Shown here one piece after another: positions 32,176 to 42,798 of a stretch of DNA of 64,000 nucleotides. This stretch comes from Pseudomonas chlororaphis subsp. piscium. GTDB lineage: Bacteria; Pseudomonadota; Gammaproteobacteria; Pseudomonadales; Pseudomonadaceae. The notes beneath the pieces are model-generated. The model saw only the letters and a list, made by a program, of their open reading frames with translations, made no database searches and was not told where the DNA came from. The stretch lies in the NCBI RefSeq assembly GCF_003850345.1, contig NZ_CP027707.1, positions 930,001 through 994,000 of the forward strand, read 5' to 3'. The position numbers and the translations under genes were made by a program. The first letter of the stretch is position 1; each line of letters begins with the position of its first letter.

Positions 32176-33657
32176 ATGAGCAAAGAAGTACTGCTGGTTG
32201 TTGAGTCGGTATCCAATGAAAAGGGTGTACCGGCAAGCGTAATTTTTGAAGCGCTGGAGCTGGCTCTGGCCACTGCTACCAAAAAGCGTTTCGAGGACGA
32301 AGTCGATCTGCGTGTGGAAATCAATCGCCACACCGGTGCTTACGAGACTTTCCGTCGCTGGACGGTAGTCGAGGAAGCCGACCTGGACGATCCGGCCGTG
32401 GAAACCTGGCCGAGCAAGGTCCAGGAAACCCATCCGGGCGCCAAAGTCGGTGATGTCGTCGAAGAAAAGATCGAATCGATCGAGTTCGGCCGCATTGCTG
32501 CGCAGACCGCCAAACAGGTCATCGTGCAGAAAGTCCGCGAAGCCGAGCGCGCTCAAGTCGTTGACGCTTACCGCGAGCGCCTGGGGGAAATCATCTCCGG
32601 CACCGTGAAAAAAGTGACCCGCGACAACGTGATCGTCGACCTGGGTAACAACGCCGAAGCGCTGTTGGCCCGTGAAGACATCATTTCCCGTGAGACTTTC
32701 CGGGTTGGCGTGCGTCTTCGCGCGCTGCTCAAGGAAATCCGCACCGAGAACCGCGGCCCGCAGTTGATCCTGTCGCGTACCGCGCCGGAAATGCTGATCG
32801 AGCTGTTCCGTATCGAAGTGCCGGAAATCGCCGAAGGCCTGATCGAAGTCATGGCTGCTTCCCGTGATCCGGGTTCGCGCGCCAAGATCGCGGTCCGTTC
32901 CAAAGACAAGCGCATTGACCCTCAGGGTGCGTGCATTGGTATGCGCGGTTCGCGCGTCCAGGCCGTTTCCGGTGAGTTGGGCGGTGAGCGTGTGGATATC
33001 GTCCTGTGGGACGACAACCCGGCGCAGTTCGTGATCAACGCCATGTCGCCGGCCGAAGTCGCGGCAATTATCGTCGACGAAGATGCCCATGCCATGGACA
33101 TCGCCGTTGGCGCAGACAATCTGGCTCAGGCCATCGGTCGCGGTGGTCAGAACGTGCGTCTGGCCAGCCAGTTGACTGGCTGGACCCTGAACGTGATGAC
33201 CGAATCGGACATCCAGGCTAAGCAGCAAGCTGAAACCGGCGACATCCTGCGCAACTTCATCGAAGAGCTGGAAGTCGATGAAGAGCTGGCACAGGTGCTG
33301 GTTGATGAAGGCTTCACCAGCCTGGAAGAGATTGCCTACGTACCGTTGGAAGAAATGCTCAACATCGACGGCTTTGACGAAGACATCGTCAACGAGCTTC
33401 GCGCTCGTGCCAAGGATCGCTTGTTGACTAAAGCCATCGCTACTGAGGAAAAGCTGGCAGACGCCCATCCGGCCGAAGACCTGCTCTCGCTTGAGGGTAT
33501 GGACAAGGATTTGGCGATGGAACTGGCGGTGCGCGGCGTAATTACCCGCGAAGACCTGGCCGAGCAGTCTATTGACGACCTGCTCGACATCGACGGCATT
33601 GACGATGATCGTGCCGGCAAGTTGATCATGGCCGCCCGAGCCCATTGGTTCGAGTAA
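32176..33657 (+). CDS. nusA: Transcription termination/antitermination factor NusA
   Basis: RNA polymerase-binding pausing and termination factor, 493 aa from ATG 32176 ([17 protein letters not shown]). The N-terminal RNAP-binding domain is followed by S1 ([21 protein letters not shown], about 136-156), KH1/KH2 ([14 protein letters not shown] and [12 protein letters not shown]) and two C-terminal acidic repeats of helix-hairpin-helix type ([17 protein letters not shown] and [18 protein letters not shown]). All domains are present. It may act on the leader hairpins upstream of rimP. Confidence 0.98.
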   Translation: MSKEVLLVVESVSNEKGVPASVIFEALELALATATKKRFEDEVDLRVEINRHTGAYETFRRWTVVEEADLDDPAVETWPSKVQETHPGAKVGDVVEEKIESIEFGRIAAQTAKQVIVQKVREAERAQVVDAYRERLGEIISGTVKKVTRDNVIVDLGNNAEALLAREDIISRETFRVGVRLRALLKEIRTENRGPQLILSRTAPEMLIELFRIEVPEIAEGLIEVMAASRDPGSRAKIAVRSKDKRIDPQGACIGMRGSRVQAVSGELGGERVDIVLWDDNPAQFVINAMSPAEVAAIIVDEDAHAMDIAVGADNLAQAIGRGGQNVRLASQLTGWTLNVMTESDIQAKQQAETGDILRNFIEELEVDEELAQVLVDEGFTSLEEIAYVPLEEMLNIDGFDEDIVNELRARAKDRLLTKAIATEEKLADAHPAEDLLSLEGMDKDLAMELAVRGVITREDLAEQSIDDLLDIDGIDDDRAGKLIMAARAHWFE

Positions 33658-33683
33658 TAGGCGCGGCCTGAGGAGAGAAGTGC

Positions 33684-36197
33684 ATGACGCAAGTCACGGT
33701 GAAACAACTGGCCGATGAGGTCAAAACACCGGTAGAGCGCCTGTTGCAGCAGATGCGTGAGGCAGGTCTGCCGCACACCGCCGCCGAGGAACATGTGACC
33801 GACAGTGAGAAGCAATCCTTGCTGACTCACTTGAAGAGCAGCCACAAGGCGAAAGTGGAAGAACCGCGCAAGATCACTTTGCAGCGTAAAACCACCAGCA
33901 CCCTGCGTGTTGCCGGCAGCAAAAGCATCAGCGTTGAAGTACGCAAGAAGAAAGTCTTCGTACAACGCAGCCCGGAAGAAATCGAAGCCGAGCGCCAGCG
34001 TGAACTGGAAGAACGTCGCGCAGTAGAAAATGCTGCCCGTCAGAAGGCTGAAGAAGAAGCCAAGCGTCGCGCCGAAGAAGAAGCGCGTCGCCAGCCTGCT
34101 GCTGCGCAACCTGCTGTCGTTGAAGCTGTCGCCGCCCCTGCGGTGGTTGCCGAACCGATTGTTGAAGACGTCCCTGTTGTCGCTCCAGCACCGGTCGCTG
34201 AAGTGCGCAAGAAGGACGAGCAGCGTCGCCCGGACAAGAGCCGCAACGACGACAACCGTCGTGGTGGCGATGGCGAGCGTAAAAACGCTCCGCATCGTGC
34301 TTCCGTCAAGGAAAAGGCACCGGCTCCACGCGTTGCCCCACGTACTACCGACGAAGAAAGCGATGGCTTCCGTCGTGGTGGTCGTGGCAAGGCCAAGTTG
34401 AAAAAGCGTAACGCTCACGGCTTCCAGAGCCCGACCGGTCCTGTCATTCGTGAAGTGAAGATCGGCGAAACCATCACTGTTGGCGATCTCGCCCAGCAGA
34501 TGTCGGTCAAGGCTGCTGAAATCATCAAGTTCATGTTCAAGCTGGGCACCCCGGCCACCATCAACCAGGTACTGGACCAGGAAACTGCCCAGCTGGTTGC
34601 TGAAGAGCTGGGCCACAAAGTGACCCTGATCAGCGACACCGCCCTGGAAGATTCTCTGGCCGAGTCCCTGAAGTTCGAAGGTGAAGCGGTTCCTCGTGCG
34701 CCGGTAGTGACCGTAATGGGTCACGTTGACCACGGTAAGACCTCGCTGCTCGACTACATCCGTCGTGCCAAGGTTGCGGCTGGCGAAGCCGGCGGCATCA
34801 CCCAGCACATCGGTGCGTACCACGTTGAAACCGAACGCGGCATGGTCACCTTCCTCGATACCCCGGGTCACGCCGCGTTTACCGCCATGCGTGCTCGTGG
34901 TGCCAAGGCGACCGACATCGTGATCCTGGTGGTTGCAGCGGACGACGGCGTGATGCCGCAGACCGTTGAAGCCGTTCAGCATGCTCAGGCAGCTGGCGTA
35001 CCTCTGGTGGTCGCGGTGAACAAGATCGACAAGCCGGGTGCCGACCTCGATCGCATTCGTAGCGAACTGTCGGTTCACGGCGTGACTTCCGAAGACTGGG
35101 GTGGCGATACTCCATTCGTTCCGGTTTCCGCGAAGATGGGTACCGGCGTCGACGAATTGCTCGAAGCCGTACTGCTGCAGGCCGAAGTTCTTGAACTGAC
35201 CGCCACGCCTTCGGCTCCTGGCCGTGGCGTCGTGGTTGAATCGCGTCTCGACAAGGGCCGTGGCCCGGTGGCGACCGTACTGGTTCAGGACGGTACCCTG
35301 CGTCAAGGCGACATGGTGCTGGTCGGCTCGAACTATGGCCGCGTGCGCGCCATGCTCGACGAGAACGGCAAGCCGATCAAGGAAGCAGGTCCGGCCATTC
35401 CGGTCGAGATCCTCGGCCTGGACGGTACCCCGGACGCTGGCGACGAGATGAGCGTGGTTGCCGACGAGAAGAAAGCCCGTGAAGTGGCTCTGTTCCGTCA
35501 AGGCAAGTTCCGCGAAGTCAAACTGGCTCGCGCTCACGCTGGCAAGCTGGAAAACATCTTCGAAAGCATGGGCCAGGAAGAGAAGAAGACGCTCAACATC
35601 GTCCTCAAATCCGACGTCCGTGGTTCGCTGGAAGCTCTGCAAGGCGCTCTGAACGGCCTGGGCAACGACGAAGTGCAAGTGCGCGTAGTCGGCGGCGGCG
35701 TCGGTGGTATCACCGAAAGCGACGCCAACCTGGCCCTGGCTTCCAACGCTGTACTGTTCGGCTTCAACGTGCGTGCCGATGCCGGCGCTCGCAAGATCGT
35801 CGAGCAGGAAGGTCTGGATATGCGTTACTACAACGTGATCTACGACATCATCGAAGACGTCAAGAAAGCCCTGACCGGTATGCTGGGCAGCGACGTTCGG
35901 GAGAACATCCTGGGTGTTGCCGAGGTTCGTGACGTGTTCCGTTCGCCGAAGTTTGGCGCGATCGCCGGTTGCATGGTGATCGAGGGTGTCGTTCACCGTA
36001 ACCGTCCAATCCGTGTACTGCGTGAAGACATCGTTATCTTCGAAGGCGAGCTGGAATCCCTGCGCCGCTTCAAGGATGACGCTTCCGAAGTGCGTGCCGG
36101 CATGGAATGCGGTATCGGCGTGAAGAGCTACAACGACGTCAAGGTCGGTGACAAGATCGAAGTCTTCGAGAAGGTTCAGGTTGCTCGCAGCCTCTAA
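33684..36197 (+). CDS. infB: Translation initiation factor IF-2
   Basis: GTPase that delivers fMet-tRNA to the 30S subunit; 837 aa from ATG 33684. IF2_N domain at the start, then a long Arg/Glu/Ala-rich linker (about 90-250), a second IF2_N ([16 protein letters not shown]), and the G domain with G1 GHVDHGKT near 346, G3 DTPGH, G4 NKID. Domains II-IV follow, ending at [11 protein letters not shown]. The linker has low complexity, as expected, and shorter internal starts may exist as in E. coli IF2-2; I could not pick one. Confidence 0.98.
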   Translation: MTQVTVKQLADEVKTPVERLLQQMREAGLPHTAAEEHVTDSEKQSLLTHLKSSHKAKVEEPRKITLQRKTTSTLRVAGSKSISVEVRKKKVFVQRSPEEIEAERQRELEERRAVENAARQKAEEEAKRRAEEEARRQPAAAQPAVVEAVAAPAVVAEPIVEDVPVVAPAPVAEVRKKDEQRRPDKSRNDDNRRGGDGERKNAPHRASVKEKAPAPRVAPRTTDEESDGFRRGGRGKAKLKKRNAHGFQSPTGPVIREVKIGETITVGDLAQQMSVKAAEIIKFMFKLGTPATINQVLDQETAQLVAEELGHKVTLISDTALEDSLAESLKFEGEAVPRAPVVTVMGHVDHGKTSLLDYIRRAKVAAGEAGGITQHIGAYHVETERGMVTFLDTPGHAAFTAMRARGAKATDIVILVVAADDGVMPQTVEAVQHAQAAGVPLVVAVNKIDKPGADLDRIRSELSVHGVTSEDWGGDTPFVPVSAKMGTGVDELLEAVLLQAEVLELTATPSAPGRGVVVESRLDKGRGPVATVLVQDGTLRQGDMVLVGSNYGRVRAMLDENGKPIKEAGPAIPVEILGLDGTPDAGDEMSVVADEKKAREVALFRQGKFREVKLARAHAGKLENIFESMGQEEKKTLNIVLKSDVRGSLEALQGALNGLGNDEVQVRVVGGGVGGITESDANLALASNAVLFGFNVRADAGARKIVEQEGLDMRYYNVIYDIIEDVKKALTGMLGSDVRENILGVAEVRDVFRSPKFGAIAGCMVIEGVVHRNRPIRVLREDIVIFEGELESLRRFKDDASEVRAGMECGIGVKSYNDVKVGDKIEVFEKVQVARSL

Positions 36198-36268
36198 CTC
36201 GCGCACTTCAAGAGCCATGATGGGCAGCCGCATGCAAATGCACGGCGCATCGTCCGGACTCTAAACGC

Positions 36269-36302
36269 AACGCCCGGTCTGGCTTCTGTCAGGCCGGGCG
36301 TT
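36269..36302 (+). terminator. Hairpin between infB and rbfA
   Basis: AACGCCCGG-T-CTG / CAG-G-CCGGGCGTT followed by only TT, so a weak terminator or processing site allowing partial readthrough to rbfA. Confidence 0.55.
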
Positions 36303-36356
36303 TGCCGCTTTCAGACCTTGCGGGTTTCACCGCGAGGCAGCAACAGGTAACAAGAC

Positions 36357-36752
36357 ATGGCAAAAGAATACAGCCGTACCCAACGCATCGGCGACCAGAT
36401 GCAGCGTGAGCTCGCTCAGCTGATCCGTCGTGAAGTCAAAGATCCGCGCGTCGGCCTGGTCACCATCACCGCCGTTGAAGTCAGCCGTGACGTTGGTCAC
36501 GCCAAGATCTTCATCACCGTGATGGGCCAGGACAACGCTGACGATATCGCCCAGAGCATCAAGGTGCTCAACTCGGCCGCCGGCTTCCTGCGTATGCAGC
36601 TGGCTCGCGAGATGAAGTTGCGCAGCGTTCCACAGCTGCACTTCCACTACGACGAAAGCGTCGTGCGGGGCGCGCATCTGTCGGCCCTGATCGAGCGCGC
36701 CGTGGCCGAAGACAGCCAGCACGCCGCTACACCCGAAGACGCCAAGGAGTAA
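36357..36752 (+). CDS. rbfA: Ribosome-binding factor A
   Basis: 30S maturation factor (16S 5' helix), 131 aa. KH-like fold with [27 protein letters not shown] at the N-terminus and [33 protein letters not shown] in the core (about 62-95). Start ATG 36357. The truB start follows 3 bp after its stop. Confidence 0.97.
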   Translation: MAKEYSRTQRIGDQMQRELAQLIRREVKDPRVGLVTITAVEVSRDVGHAKIFITVMGQDNADDIAQSIKVLNSAAGFLRMQLAREMKLRSVPQLHFHYDESVVRGAHLSALIERAVAEDSQHAATPEDAKE

Positions 36753-36755
36753 GCG

Positions 36756-37673
36756 GTGGCTCAGGTCAAGCGTATCCGTCGTAACGTCAGCGGTATCATC
36801 CTGCTCGACAAGCCGCTGGGGTTCACTTCCAACGCGGCGCTGCAGAAAGTCCGCTGGTTGCTCAACGCCGAAAAGGCCGGGCATACCGGCAGCCTCGACC
36901 CCCTGGCCACTGGCGTGTTGCCGTTGTGCTTTGGCGAGGCGACCAAGTTCTCGCAATACCTGCTCGATTCCGACAAGGGTTACGAAACCCTGATGCAGTT
37001 GGGCAAGACCACCACCACGGCCGATGCCGAGGGTGAAGTCCTGCAGACTCGCGAAGTGACCGTTGGTCGCGCCGATATTGAAGCGGTGCTGCCGGAATTT
37101 CGCGGGCAAATCAGCCAGATACCGCCGATGTACTCGGCCCTCAAGCGTGATGGCCAGCCACTTTACAAGCTGGCCCGTGCAGGCGAAGTGGTGGAGCGCG
37201 AAGCGCGTTCTGTTACTATTGCGCGCTTGGAATTACTGGCCTTTGAAGGCGATACTGCGCGGCTAGCGGTGGACTGCAGTAAAGGCACCTATATCCGGAC
37301 CCTGGTGGAGGATATCGGTGAGAAGCTGGGTTGCGGTGCTTACGTCGCGGAACTGCGTCGCACCCAGGCCGGTCCTTTCAGTCTGGCCCAGACCGTCACG
37401 CTGGAAGAGCTTGAGGCGGTACATGCCGAAGGCGGCAACGAAGCGGTGGATCGCTTCCTGATGCCATCGGACAGCGGCCTGCTGGATTGGCCGCTGCTGC
37501 AGTTCTCGGAGCACAGCGCGTTCTACTGGCTCAACGGCCAGCCAGTACGGGCTCCCGATGCACCGAAGTTCGGCATGGTGCGGGTACAGGATCACAATGG
37601 TCGCTTTATCGGTATCGGTGAAGTGAGCGAAGACGGGCGCATCGCGCCGCGTCGACTGATTCGGTCGGAATGA
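36756..37673 (+). CDS. truB: tRNA pseudouridine(55) synthase TruB
   Basis: Modifies U55 in the tRNA T-loop; 305 aa from GTG 36756 ([22 protein letters not shown]). The catalytic Asp48 is in [14 protein letters not shown]; other motifs are [40 protein letters not shown] and the C-terminal PUA-like region. GTG is supported by the 3-bp gap after rbfA and by conservation of the following residues. Confidence 0.97.
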   Translation: MAQVKRIRRNVSGIILLDKPLGFTSNAALQKVRWLLNAEKAGHTGSLDPLATGVLPLCFGEATKFSQYLLDSDKGYETLMQLGKTTTTADAEGEVLQTREVTVGRADIEAVLPEFRGQISQIPPMYSALKRDGQPLYKLARAGEVVEREARSVTIARLELLAFEGDTARLAVDCSKGTYIRTLVEDIGEKLGCGAYVAELRRTQAGPFSLAQTVTLEELEAVHAEGGNEAVDRFLMPSDSGLLDWPLLQFSEHSAFYWLNGQPVRAPDAPKFGMVRVQDHNGRFIGIGEVSEDGRIAPRRLIRSE

Positions 37674-37813
37674 CCGGAACCAGTCTGTGTAACAGCAGGC
37701 TGGAGAGGGTGGCTGTTAACAGGCACGGTCACAGCTCATTTATAGATACGGGGATTTGTCCCTGGCCTGTTGGTGGCGTTTCTCGGAACGTTGCCTTTTG
37801 AGAGGAAAGCCAA

Positions 37814-38083
37814 ATGGCACTCAGCGTTGAAGAAAAAGCTCAAATCGTAACCGACTACCAGCAAGCTGTTGGTGACACTGGTTCGCCAGAAGTGCAAGTT
37901 GCACTGCTGACCGCCAACATCAACAAACTGCAAGGTCACTTCAAGGCCAACGGTAAAGATCACCACTCCCGTCGTGGTCTGATCCGCATGGTTAACCAGC
38001 GTCGTAAGCTGCTGGACTACCTGAAAGGCAAAGACCTGAGCCGTTACAGCGCTCTGATCGGTCGCCTGGGTCTGCGTCGCTAA
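37814..38083 (+). CDS. rpsO: 30S ribosomal protein S15
   Basis: Primary 16S-binding protein of the 30S platform; 89 aa, the usual length, with SD GAGAGGAAAG. Conserved [24 protein letters not shown] and [22 protein letters not shown] segments. The 140-bp gap upstream separates it from truB. In E. coli S15 represses its own mRNA through a leader pseudoknot; I did not identify one here. Confidence 0.98.
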   Translation: MALSVEEKAQIVTDYQQAVGDTGSPEVQVALLTANINKLQGHFKANGKDHHSRRGLIRMVNQRRKLLDYLKGKDLSRYSALIGRLGLRR

Positions 38084-38278
38084 TCAGCGATTGCGCTAGA
38101 GGTTGGTTGTTTGCCGTGCGTCAGTGGGTTTCCCGCAGGCGCATGGCAGGCTCCCAGCCTCAAGTTTTATCTGGACAGTAGTTTTACCTGGACAATCTGG
38201 CCGGGCCGATTCCCGGAGTTGCCCAAGAATTTCGCAAGAAACCAGTTCCCCCAAGAGCCACAAAGAAGGTAGGACACC

Positions 38279-40384
38279 GTGAACCCGGTAATCAAAAAAT
38301 TCCAGTTCGGTCAGTCGACCGTTACCCTCGAGACTGGCCGTATCGCCCGTCAGGCCTCCGGCGCAGTATTGGTCACCGTTGACGACGACGTCAGCGTATT
38401 GGTGACCGTGGTTGGCGCCAAGCAAGCCGATCCAGGCAAGGGTTTCTTCCCTCTGTCTGTTCACTACCAGGAAAAGACTTACGCTGCCGGTAAGATCCCT
38501 GGCGGTTTCTTCAAGCGTGAAGGCCGTCCTTCCGAGAAAGAAACCCTGACCTCGCGTCTGATCGACCGTCCGATCCGCCCTCTGTTCCCAGAAGGCTTCA
38601 TGAACGAAGTGCAGGTTGTCTGCACCGTGGTTTCCACCAGCAAGAAGACCGATCCGGACATCGCTGCGATGATCGGTACCTCGGCTGCACTGGCCATCTC
38701 CGGCATTCCTTTCGACGGTCCGATCGGTGCTGCCCGCGTTGCTTTCCACGAAAGCACCGGCTACCTGCTGAACCCGACTTACGAGCAACTGGCTGCTTCG
38801 AGCCTGGACATGGTCGTAGCCGGTACCGAAGAAGCGGTACTGATGGTTGAATCGGAAGCCAAAGAGCTGACAGAAGACCAGATGCTGGGCGCCGTACTGT
38901 TCGCCCACGACGAATTCCAGGCCGTTATCCAGGCCGTCAAAGAGCTGGCTGCCGAAGCCGCCAAGCCAACCTGGGACTGGGCTCCTGCTCCAGAAGCCAC
39001 CGACCTGCTGGGCGCTATCCGCTCCGAGTTCGGCGAAGCGATCTCCCAGGCCTACACCATCACCGTCAAGGCCGACCGTTATGCTCGCCTGGGCGAGTTG
39101 AAAGACCAGGTCGTCGCCAAGCTGTCCGGTGAAGAAGGCCAGCCTTCCGCCAGCGACGTCAAAGCCGCTTTCGGTGAAATCGAATACCGCACCGTTCGCG
39201 AAAACATCGTCAACGGCAAGCCACGTATCGACGGTCGCGACACCCGCACCGTGCGTCCGCTGAACATCGAAGTCGGCGTTCTGCCGAAGACCCACGGTTC
39301 GGCTCTGTTCACCCGTGGCGAGACTCAGGCCCTGGTAGTCGCGACTCTGGGTACCGCCCGTGACGCACAGCTGCTGGACACCCTGGAAGGCGAGAAAAAA
39401 GACCCCTTCATGCTGCACTACAACTTCCCTCCGTTCTCGGTGGGCGAGTGTGGTCGCATGGGCGGCGCTGGTCGTCGTGAAATCGGTCACGGCCGTCTGG
39501 CCCGTCGTTCGGTCCAGGCCATGCTGCCAGCCGCTGACGTGTTCCCTTACACCATCCGCGTAGTATCGGAAATCACCGAGTCCAACGGTTCCAGCTCCAT
39601 GGCTTCCGTTTGCGGTGCTTCCCTGGCGCTGATGGACGCTGGCGTGCCGATGAAGGCACCGGTTGCGGGTATCGCCATGGGCCTGGTCAAGGAAGGCGAG
39701 AAATTCGCCGTTCTGACCGACATCCTGGGTGACGAAGACCACCTGGGCGACATGGACTTCAAGGTAGCCGGTACCGCCAAAGGCGTCACCGCGCTGCAGA
39801 TGGACATCAAGATCAAAGGCATCACCGAAGAGATCATGGAAATCGCTCTGGGCCAAGCCCTGGAAGCGCGCCTGAACATCCTCGGCCAGATGAACCAGAT
39901 CATTGGCCAGTCGCGTACCGAACTGTCGGCCAACGCTCCGACCATGATCGCGATGAAGATCGACACCGACAAAATCCGTGATGTCATCGGTAAAGGCGGC
40001 GCGACCATCCGTGCGATCTGCGAAGAGACCAAGGCTTCGATCGACATCGAAGACGACGGCTCGATCAAGATCTTCGGCGAAACCAAGGAAGCCGCAGAAG
40101 CCGCGCGTCAGCGCGTTCTGGGCATCACCGCGGAAGCCGAGATCGGCAAGATCTACGTTGGCAAGGTTGAGCGCATCGTCGACTTCGGCGCATTCGTCAA
40201 CATCCTGCCTGGCAAGGACGGTCTGGTTCACATCTCCATGCTGAGCGATGCTCGCGTCGAGAAAGTGACCGACATCCTGAAAGAAGGTCAGGAAGTGGAA
40301 GTGCTGGTACTGGACGTGGACAACCGCGGCCGTATCAAGCTGTCCATCAAAGACGTGGCAGCAGCCAAGGCTTCGGGCGTTTAA
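38279..40384 (+). CDS. pnp: Polyribonucleotide nucleotidyltransferase (PNPase)
   Basis: 3'-to-5' phosphorolytic exoribonuclease of the degradosome; 701 aa from GTG 38279 ([20 protein letters not shown]). Two RNase PH domains (about 5-215 and 320-545; [20 protein letters not shown] is in the second), a helical linker, KH domain ([15 protein letters not shown], near 566) and S1 domain ([31 protein letters not shown], near 622). The 195-bp leader has weak hairpins only; RNase III autoregulation is known in E. coli but not visible here. Confidence 0.98.
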   Translation: MNPVIKKFQFGQSTVTLETGRIARQASGAVLVTVDDDVSVLVTVVGAKQADPGKGFFPLSVHYQEKTYAAGKIPGGFFKREGRPSEKETLTSRLIDRPIRPLFPEGFMNEVQVVCTVVSTSKKTDPDIAAMIGTSAALAISGIPFDGPIGAARVAFHESTGYLLNPTYEQLAASSLDMVVAGTEEAVLMVESEAKELTEDQMLGAVLFAHDEFQAVIQAVKELAAEAAKPTWDWAPAPEATDLLGAIRSEFGEAISQAYTITVKADRYARLGELKDQVVAKLSGEEGQPSASDVKAAFGEIEYRTVRENIVNGKPRIDGRDTRTVRPLNIEVGVLPKTHGSALFTRGETQALVVATLGTARDAQLLDTLEGEKKDPFMLHYNFPPFSVGECGRMGGAGRREIGHGRLARRSVQAMLPAADVFPYTIRVVSEITESNGSSSMASVCGASLALMDAGVPMKAPVAGIAMGLVKEGEKFAVLTDILGDEDHLGDMDFKVAGTAKGVTALQMDIKIKGITEEIMEIALGQALEARLNILGQMNQIIGQSRTELSANAPTMIAMKIDTDKIRDVIGKGGATIRAICEETKASIDIEDDGSIKIFGETKEAAEAARQRVLGITAEAEIGKIYVGKVERIVDFGAFVNILPGKDGLVHISMLSDARVEKVTDILKEGQEVEVLVLDVDNRGRIKLSIKDVAAAKASGV

Positions 40385-40412
40385 GACTCCCGACGCACTA
40401 AGCTGAACAAGC

Positions 40413-40440
40413 AAACGCCCCGACTGGTTCGGGGCGTTTT
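40413..40440 (+). terminator. Rho-independent terminator of pnp
   Basis: AAACGCCCCGA / TTCGGGGCGTTTT, 4-nt loop, T-run. Confidence 0.94.
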
Positions 40441-40480
40441 GCTATGTGCCTGTTTTTCTCAGGCCGCAATCTCCTGCAGG

Positions 40481-40495
40481 CGCGAGCTTGCTCGT
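40481..40495. repeat. Short REP-like palindrome
   Basis: CGAGC-TT-GCTCG core with the GCGCGAGCTTGCTCG context of Pseudomonas REPs, in the pnp-tRNA-Thr gap. Confidence 0.5.
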
Positions 40496-40598
40496 GATCC
40501 GATATCAAGGGCGCCAACAGCCTCGAAGGCGACTGCGAAACATCGAGACATTGCGCGAAGTTGCCGGACCTCGATAGCAATGCTAGGTTTAGCCCACC

Positions 40599-40674
40599 GC
40601 CCGTGTAGCTCAGCCGGTAGAGCAGCGCACTCGTAACGCGAAGGTCGCAGGTTCGATTCCTGTCTCGGGCACCA
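40599..40674 (+). tRNA. tRNA-Thr(CGT), integration target
   Basis: 76 nt with encoded CCA. Acceptor GCCCGTG...CTCGGGC with A73; D-loop AGCTCAGCCGGTAGAGC; anticodon loop CTCGTAA gives CGT; T-arm GCAGGTTCGATTCCTGT. The last 21 nt (40654-40674) are repeated exactly at 44654-44674, so the gene was apparently re-formed by an integrating element. Confidence 0.95.
40654..40674 (+). repeat. attL-like copy of the 21-bp tRNA-Thr end
   Basis: Runs from CGATTCCTGT through CTCGGGCACC to the final A, identical to 44654-44674; flanking bases differ on both sides. Confidence 0.88.
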
Positions 40675-40856
40675 TGTTCACTTTCATTGGGTTTCGGTGG
40701 GTTTTGCAAAGTTAAAATGATGTCCGCGTGCATCGCTATGATGCGTGCCATAAGTTCTGCTGCCCCGAAACTTTCATAAAGTGACGGGCTATTGGGATAT
40801 CGTTTAAGACCCCCCGATCAAATTGATTTACGGAAAAAAGACGAGAAAGCGCACAG

Positions 40857-42602
40857 ATGAAGTCGTTCTGCATATTGGTTTTTACTCTTGTTTTTTCATC
40901 GGTTTCGGCTGCAGAGCAAGAACTTCCGGTGGGTATAGAAGGAACTGTAAAACTATTTAAGCTTGCACCTGTCAAGGTAGATGTTGGCGAGAACAAAATC
41001 ACTATTGACTATGGAAAAGTATATTTTTCGAAGGTGACAATTACCCCTAACTTGGAGAATGTCGGTCGCGCGATAACCATAAAGTTAAGAGAAAGTAGTC
41101 AGCCAGATCCGCTTCCGAGTACAGGTCCGGAAAAGATTGGCGTCCGCTACCTTGAAGAAAACATTACCTTGCGCAAAGGGCCACAAGAGCTGCCGCTTCC
41201 TATCGCGGATAAGAGGTTGATGCCTGCCAGCATCGGCGCTGTAATGCCGTTTCGTTACATTGATATCTATGGATGGAAGGGAGATTTTTCGGAAAAGTTC
41301 ATCAAAGTCGAGTTTTCTCGCTCATCGAAGTATGAGAGCCGAGGCGTTATCAGCTTTTCCGGTGGTCAAACGGCTGATGAGTTGAATCGAATCCTTGAGT
41401 TGACGAACCATACGATCGAAGCCACCAGTTTTGCGGGGGTATTCGTGGATGGGGACCGAGAGCGGCTACCGTATGAGGCTGATGCTTACATCAACCAGCT
41501 TGGCTGGTTTGCCAACGTTGGAGACGTTACCGTGCCTCGACGAACGTTCGAGTACCTGGTTAAGCATCCAAGCTGGCCAACGGAGTGGCAGGCACACATG
41601 ATATTCATGGCATGGGCTGACTATTTACAGACCGGTGATATCAAGTTCTTGCGTAAGCATTATGACTGGCTCAAAACGTTGAGCCTGGAGGAAGCCATCT
41701 CGGAGTCAGGGATGGTAGATGTGACGAAAATTTCTCCGGAGTTGAAAGAGAAGCTCAAAGTAACCTACCCACTAGGTGACATTGTGGATTGGCCACCCAG
41801 TCAACGGGACGGTCACGAAATGCTTGCAAACAACACGGTTACCAACGCATTTGTCTACATGGGCTTCAAGCGCATGGCGGATATCGCTCGTGCTTTGGGA
41901 GAGGAATCGGATCGTAGTCGATTCAGCGATTTGGCCAACAGTCTGAAAGCTGTCATGGAAGCTAAAGTGAGGGGGCAGGACGGGTTGTATGTCGATGGCA
42001 TTGGTTCCACGCATACATCAGCCCATAGCTTGTTTATCCCTTTGGCATTTGGCATGGTTGATAACAATCAGCGTGGTGATGTCTTGAAGACGCTGGCCAC
42101 GAAGGTTGGAAGTTATGGTGGCGGTTTCCCTGGCTCGGTTTTCACGGCCCAGTATCTGTTGGAAGGGTTATTCGAATCGGGTGAAGACGATCTGGCTCTC
42201 GCGCTGATGCTGAATAAGACTGAGCGCGGCTGGATGAACATGTTGAACAAATATGATGCCACCATTACCCATGAGGCATGGGATGTTCAGTTCAAGTACA
42301 ACGAAGATTGGACCCATGCTTGGGGAGCCGCGCCGGCCAATATCATTCCACGGTTCATCCTGGGTATTAACGCGACCGAGCCTGGCTGGGCACGCTGGGA
42401 AATAAAACCATCGAAGGTTCTGACGTTTTCCGCGAAAGCGAAGATACCAACTCCTCATGGATTGATCGATATCATGTACGATTATCCAAAACGGAAAATA
42501 GTATTCAATGTGCCAAAAGGCACAGTGGCTGAATTAAACTTCAATCAGCGCTCGCTGCAATTTGAACCTGGTTGGCACGAAGCCGTATGGGATGTCCAAT
42601 GA
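40857..42602 (+). CDS. Secreted GH78-like (alpha-L-rhamnosidase type) six-hairpin glycosidase
   Basis: 581 aa with a Sec signal peptide (MKSFCILVFTLVFSSVSAAE, cleavage near residue 19). After a beta-rich N-terminal region (about 20-165) comes a six-hairpin barrel. VDGDRERLPYEADA (197-210) fits the GH78 D..R.E...Y..D acid pattern (Asp198, Glu202, Asp209), DWPPSQRDG lies at 311-319, HEAW at 472-475, and THAWGAAPANIIPRFILGI (486-504) before a small beta domain is very typical of rhamnosidases. The catalytic acids look intact. It is the plus-strand gene of the tRNA-Thr islet and converges on the polymerase-like gene, so a periplasmic or extracellular glycan target (perhaps O-antigen rhamnose) is inferred, not shown. 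Other GH78-clan specificities are possible. Confidence 0.78.
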   Translation: MKSFCILVFTLVFSSVSAAEQELPVGIEGTVKLFKLAPVKVDVGENKITIDYGKVYFSKVTITPNLENVGRAITIKLRESSQPDPLPSTGPEKIGVRYLEENITLRKGPQELPLPIADKRLMPASIGAVMPFRYIDIYGWKGDFSEKFIKVEFSRSSKYESRGVISFSGGQTADELNRILELTNHTIEATSFAGVFVDGDRERLPYEADAYINQLGWFANVGDVTVPRRTFEYLVKHPSWPTEWQAHMIFMAWADYLQTGDIKFLRKHYDWLKTLSLEEAISESGMVDVTKISPELKEKLKVTYPLGDIVDWPPSQRDGHEMLANNTVTNAFVYMGFKRMADIARALGEESDRSRFSDLANSLKAVMEAKVRGQDGLYVDGIGSTHTSAHSLFIPLAFGMVDNNQRGDVLKTLATKVGSYGGGFPGSVFTAQYLLEGLFESGEDDLALALMLNKTERGWMNMLNKYDATITHEAWDVQFKYNEDWTHAWGAAPANIIPRFILGINATEPGWARWEIKPSKVLTFSAKAKIPTPHGLIDIMYDYPKRKIVFNVPKGTVAELNFNQRSLQFEPGWHEAVWDVQ

Positions 42603-42698
42603 ATAAGTCTGCATTGGATTTGTGAGCTTTTGCGAGAGCCACGCAGAAGCTTATTTGGACGCTTTTTAGTTGTGTGTGGTATGGCGAGTTGCGTGTAA

Positions 42699-42724
42699 GT
42701 GCAACCAACTTGGCTTGGTTGCAC
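42699..42724. terminator. Bidirectional hairpin between convergent islet genes
   Basis: Perfect 10-bp arms GTGCAACCAA / TTGGTTGCAC with a 6-nt loop in the 196-bp gap. T-content downstream is modest on both strands. Confidence 0.65.
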
Positions 42725-42798
42725 TCATTGGATAGGAAGCCTACCTTTCCAGTAACATATTTTTTGGAAGGCCTTCGGACTTGCTAGTGTAGGCTGGA

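Noticed and set aside
33336..36233. 965-codon frame antisense to infB
   Set aside because: Shadow of infB/nusA; low-complexity product and no initiation signal.
38096..40414. 772-codon frame antisense to pnp
   Set aside because: Shadow of pnp; no recognisable domain.
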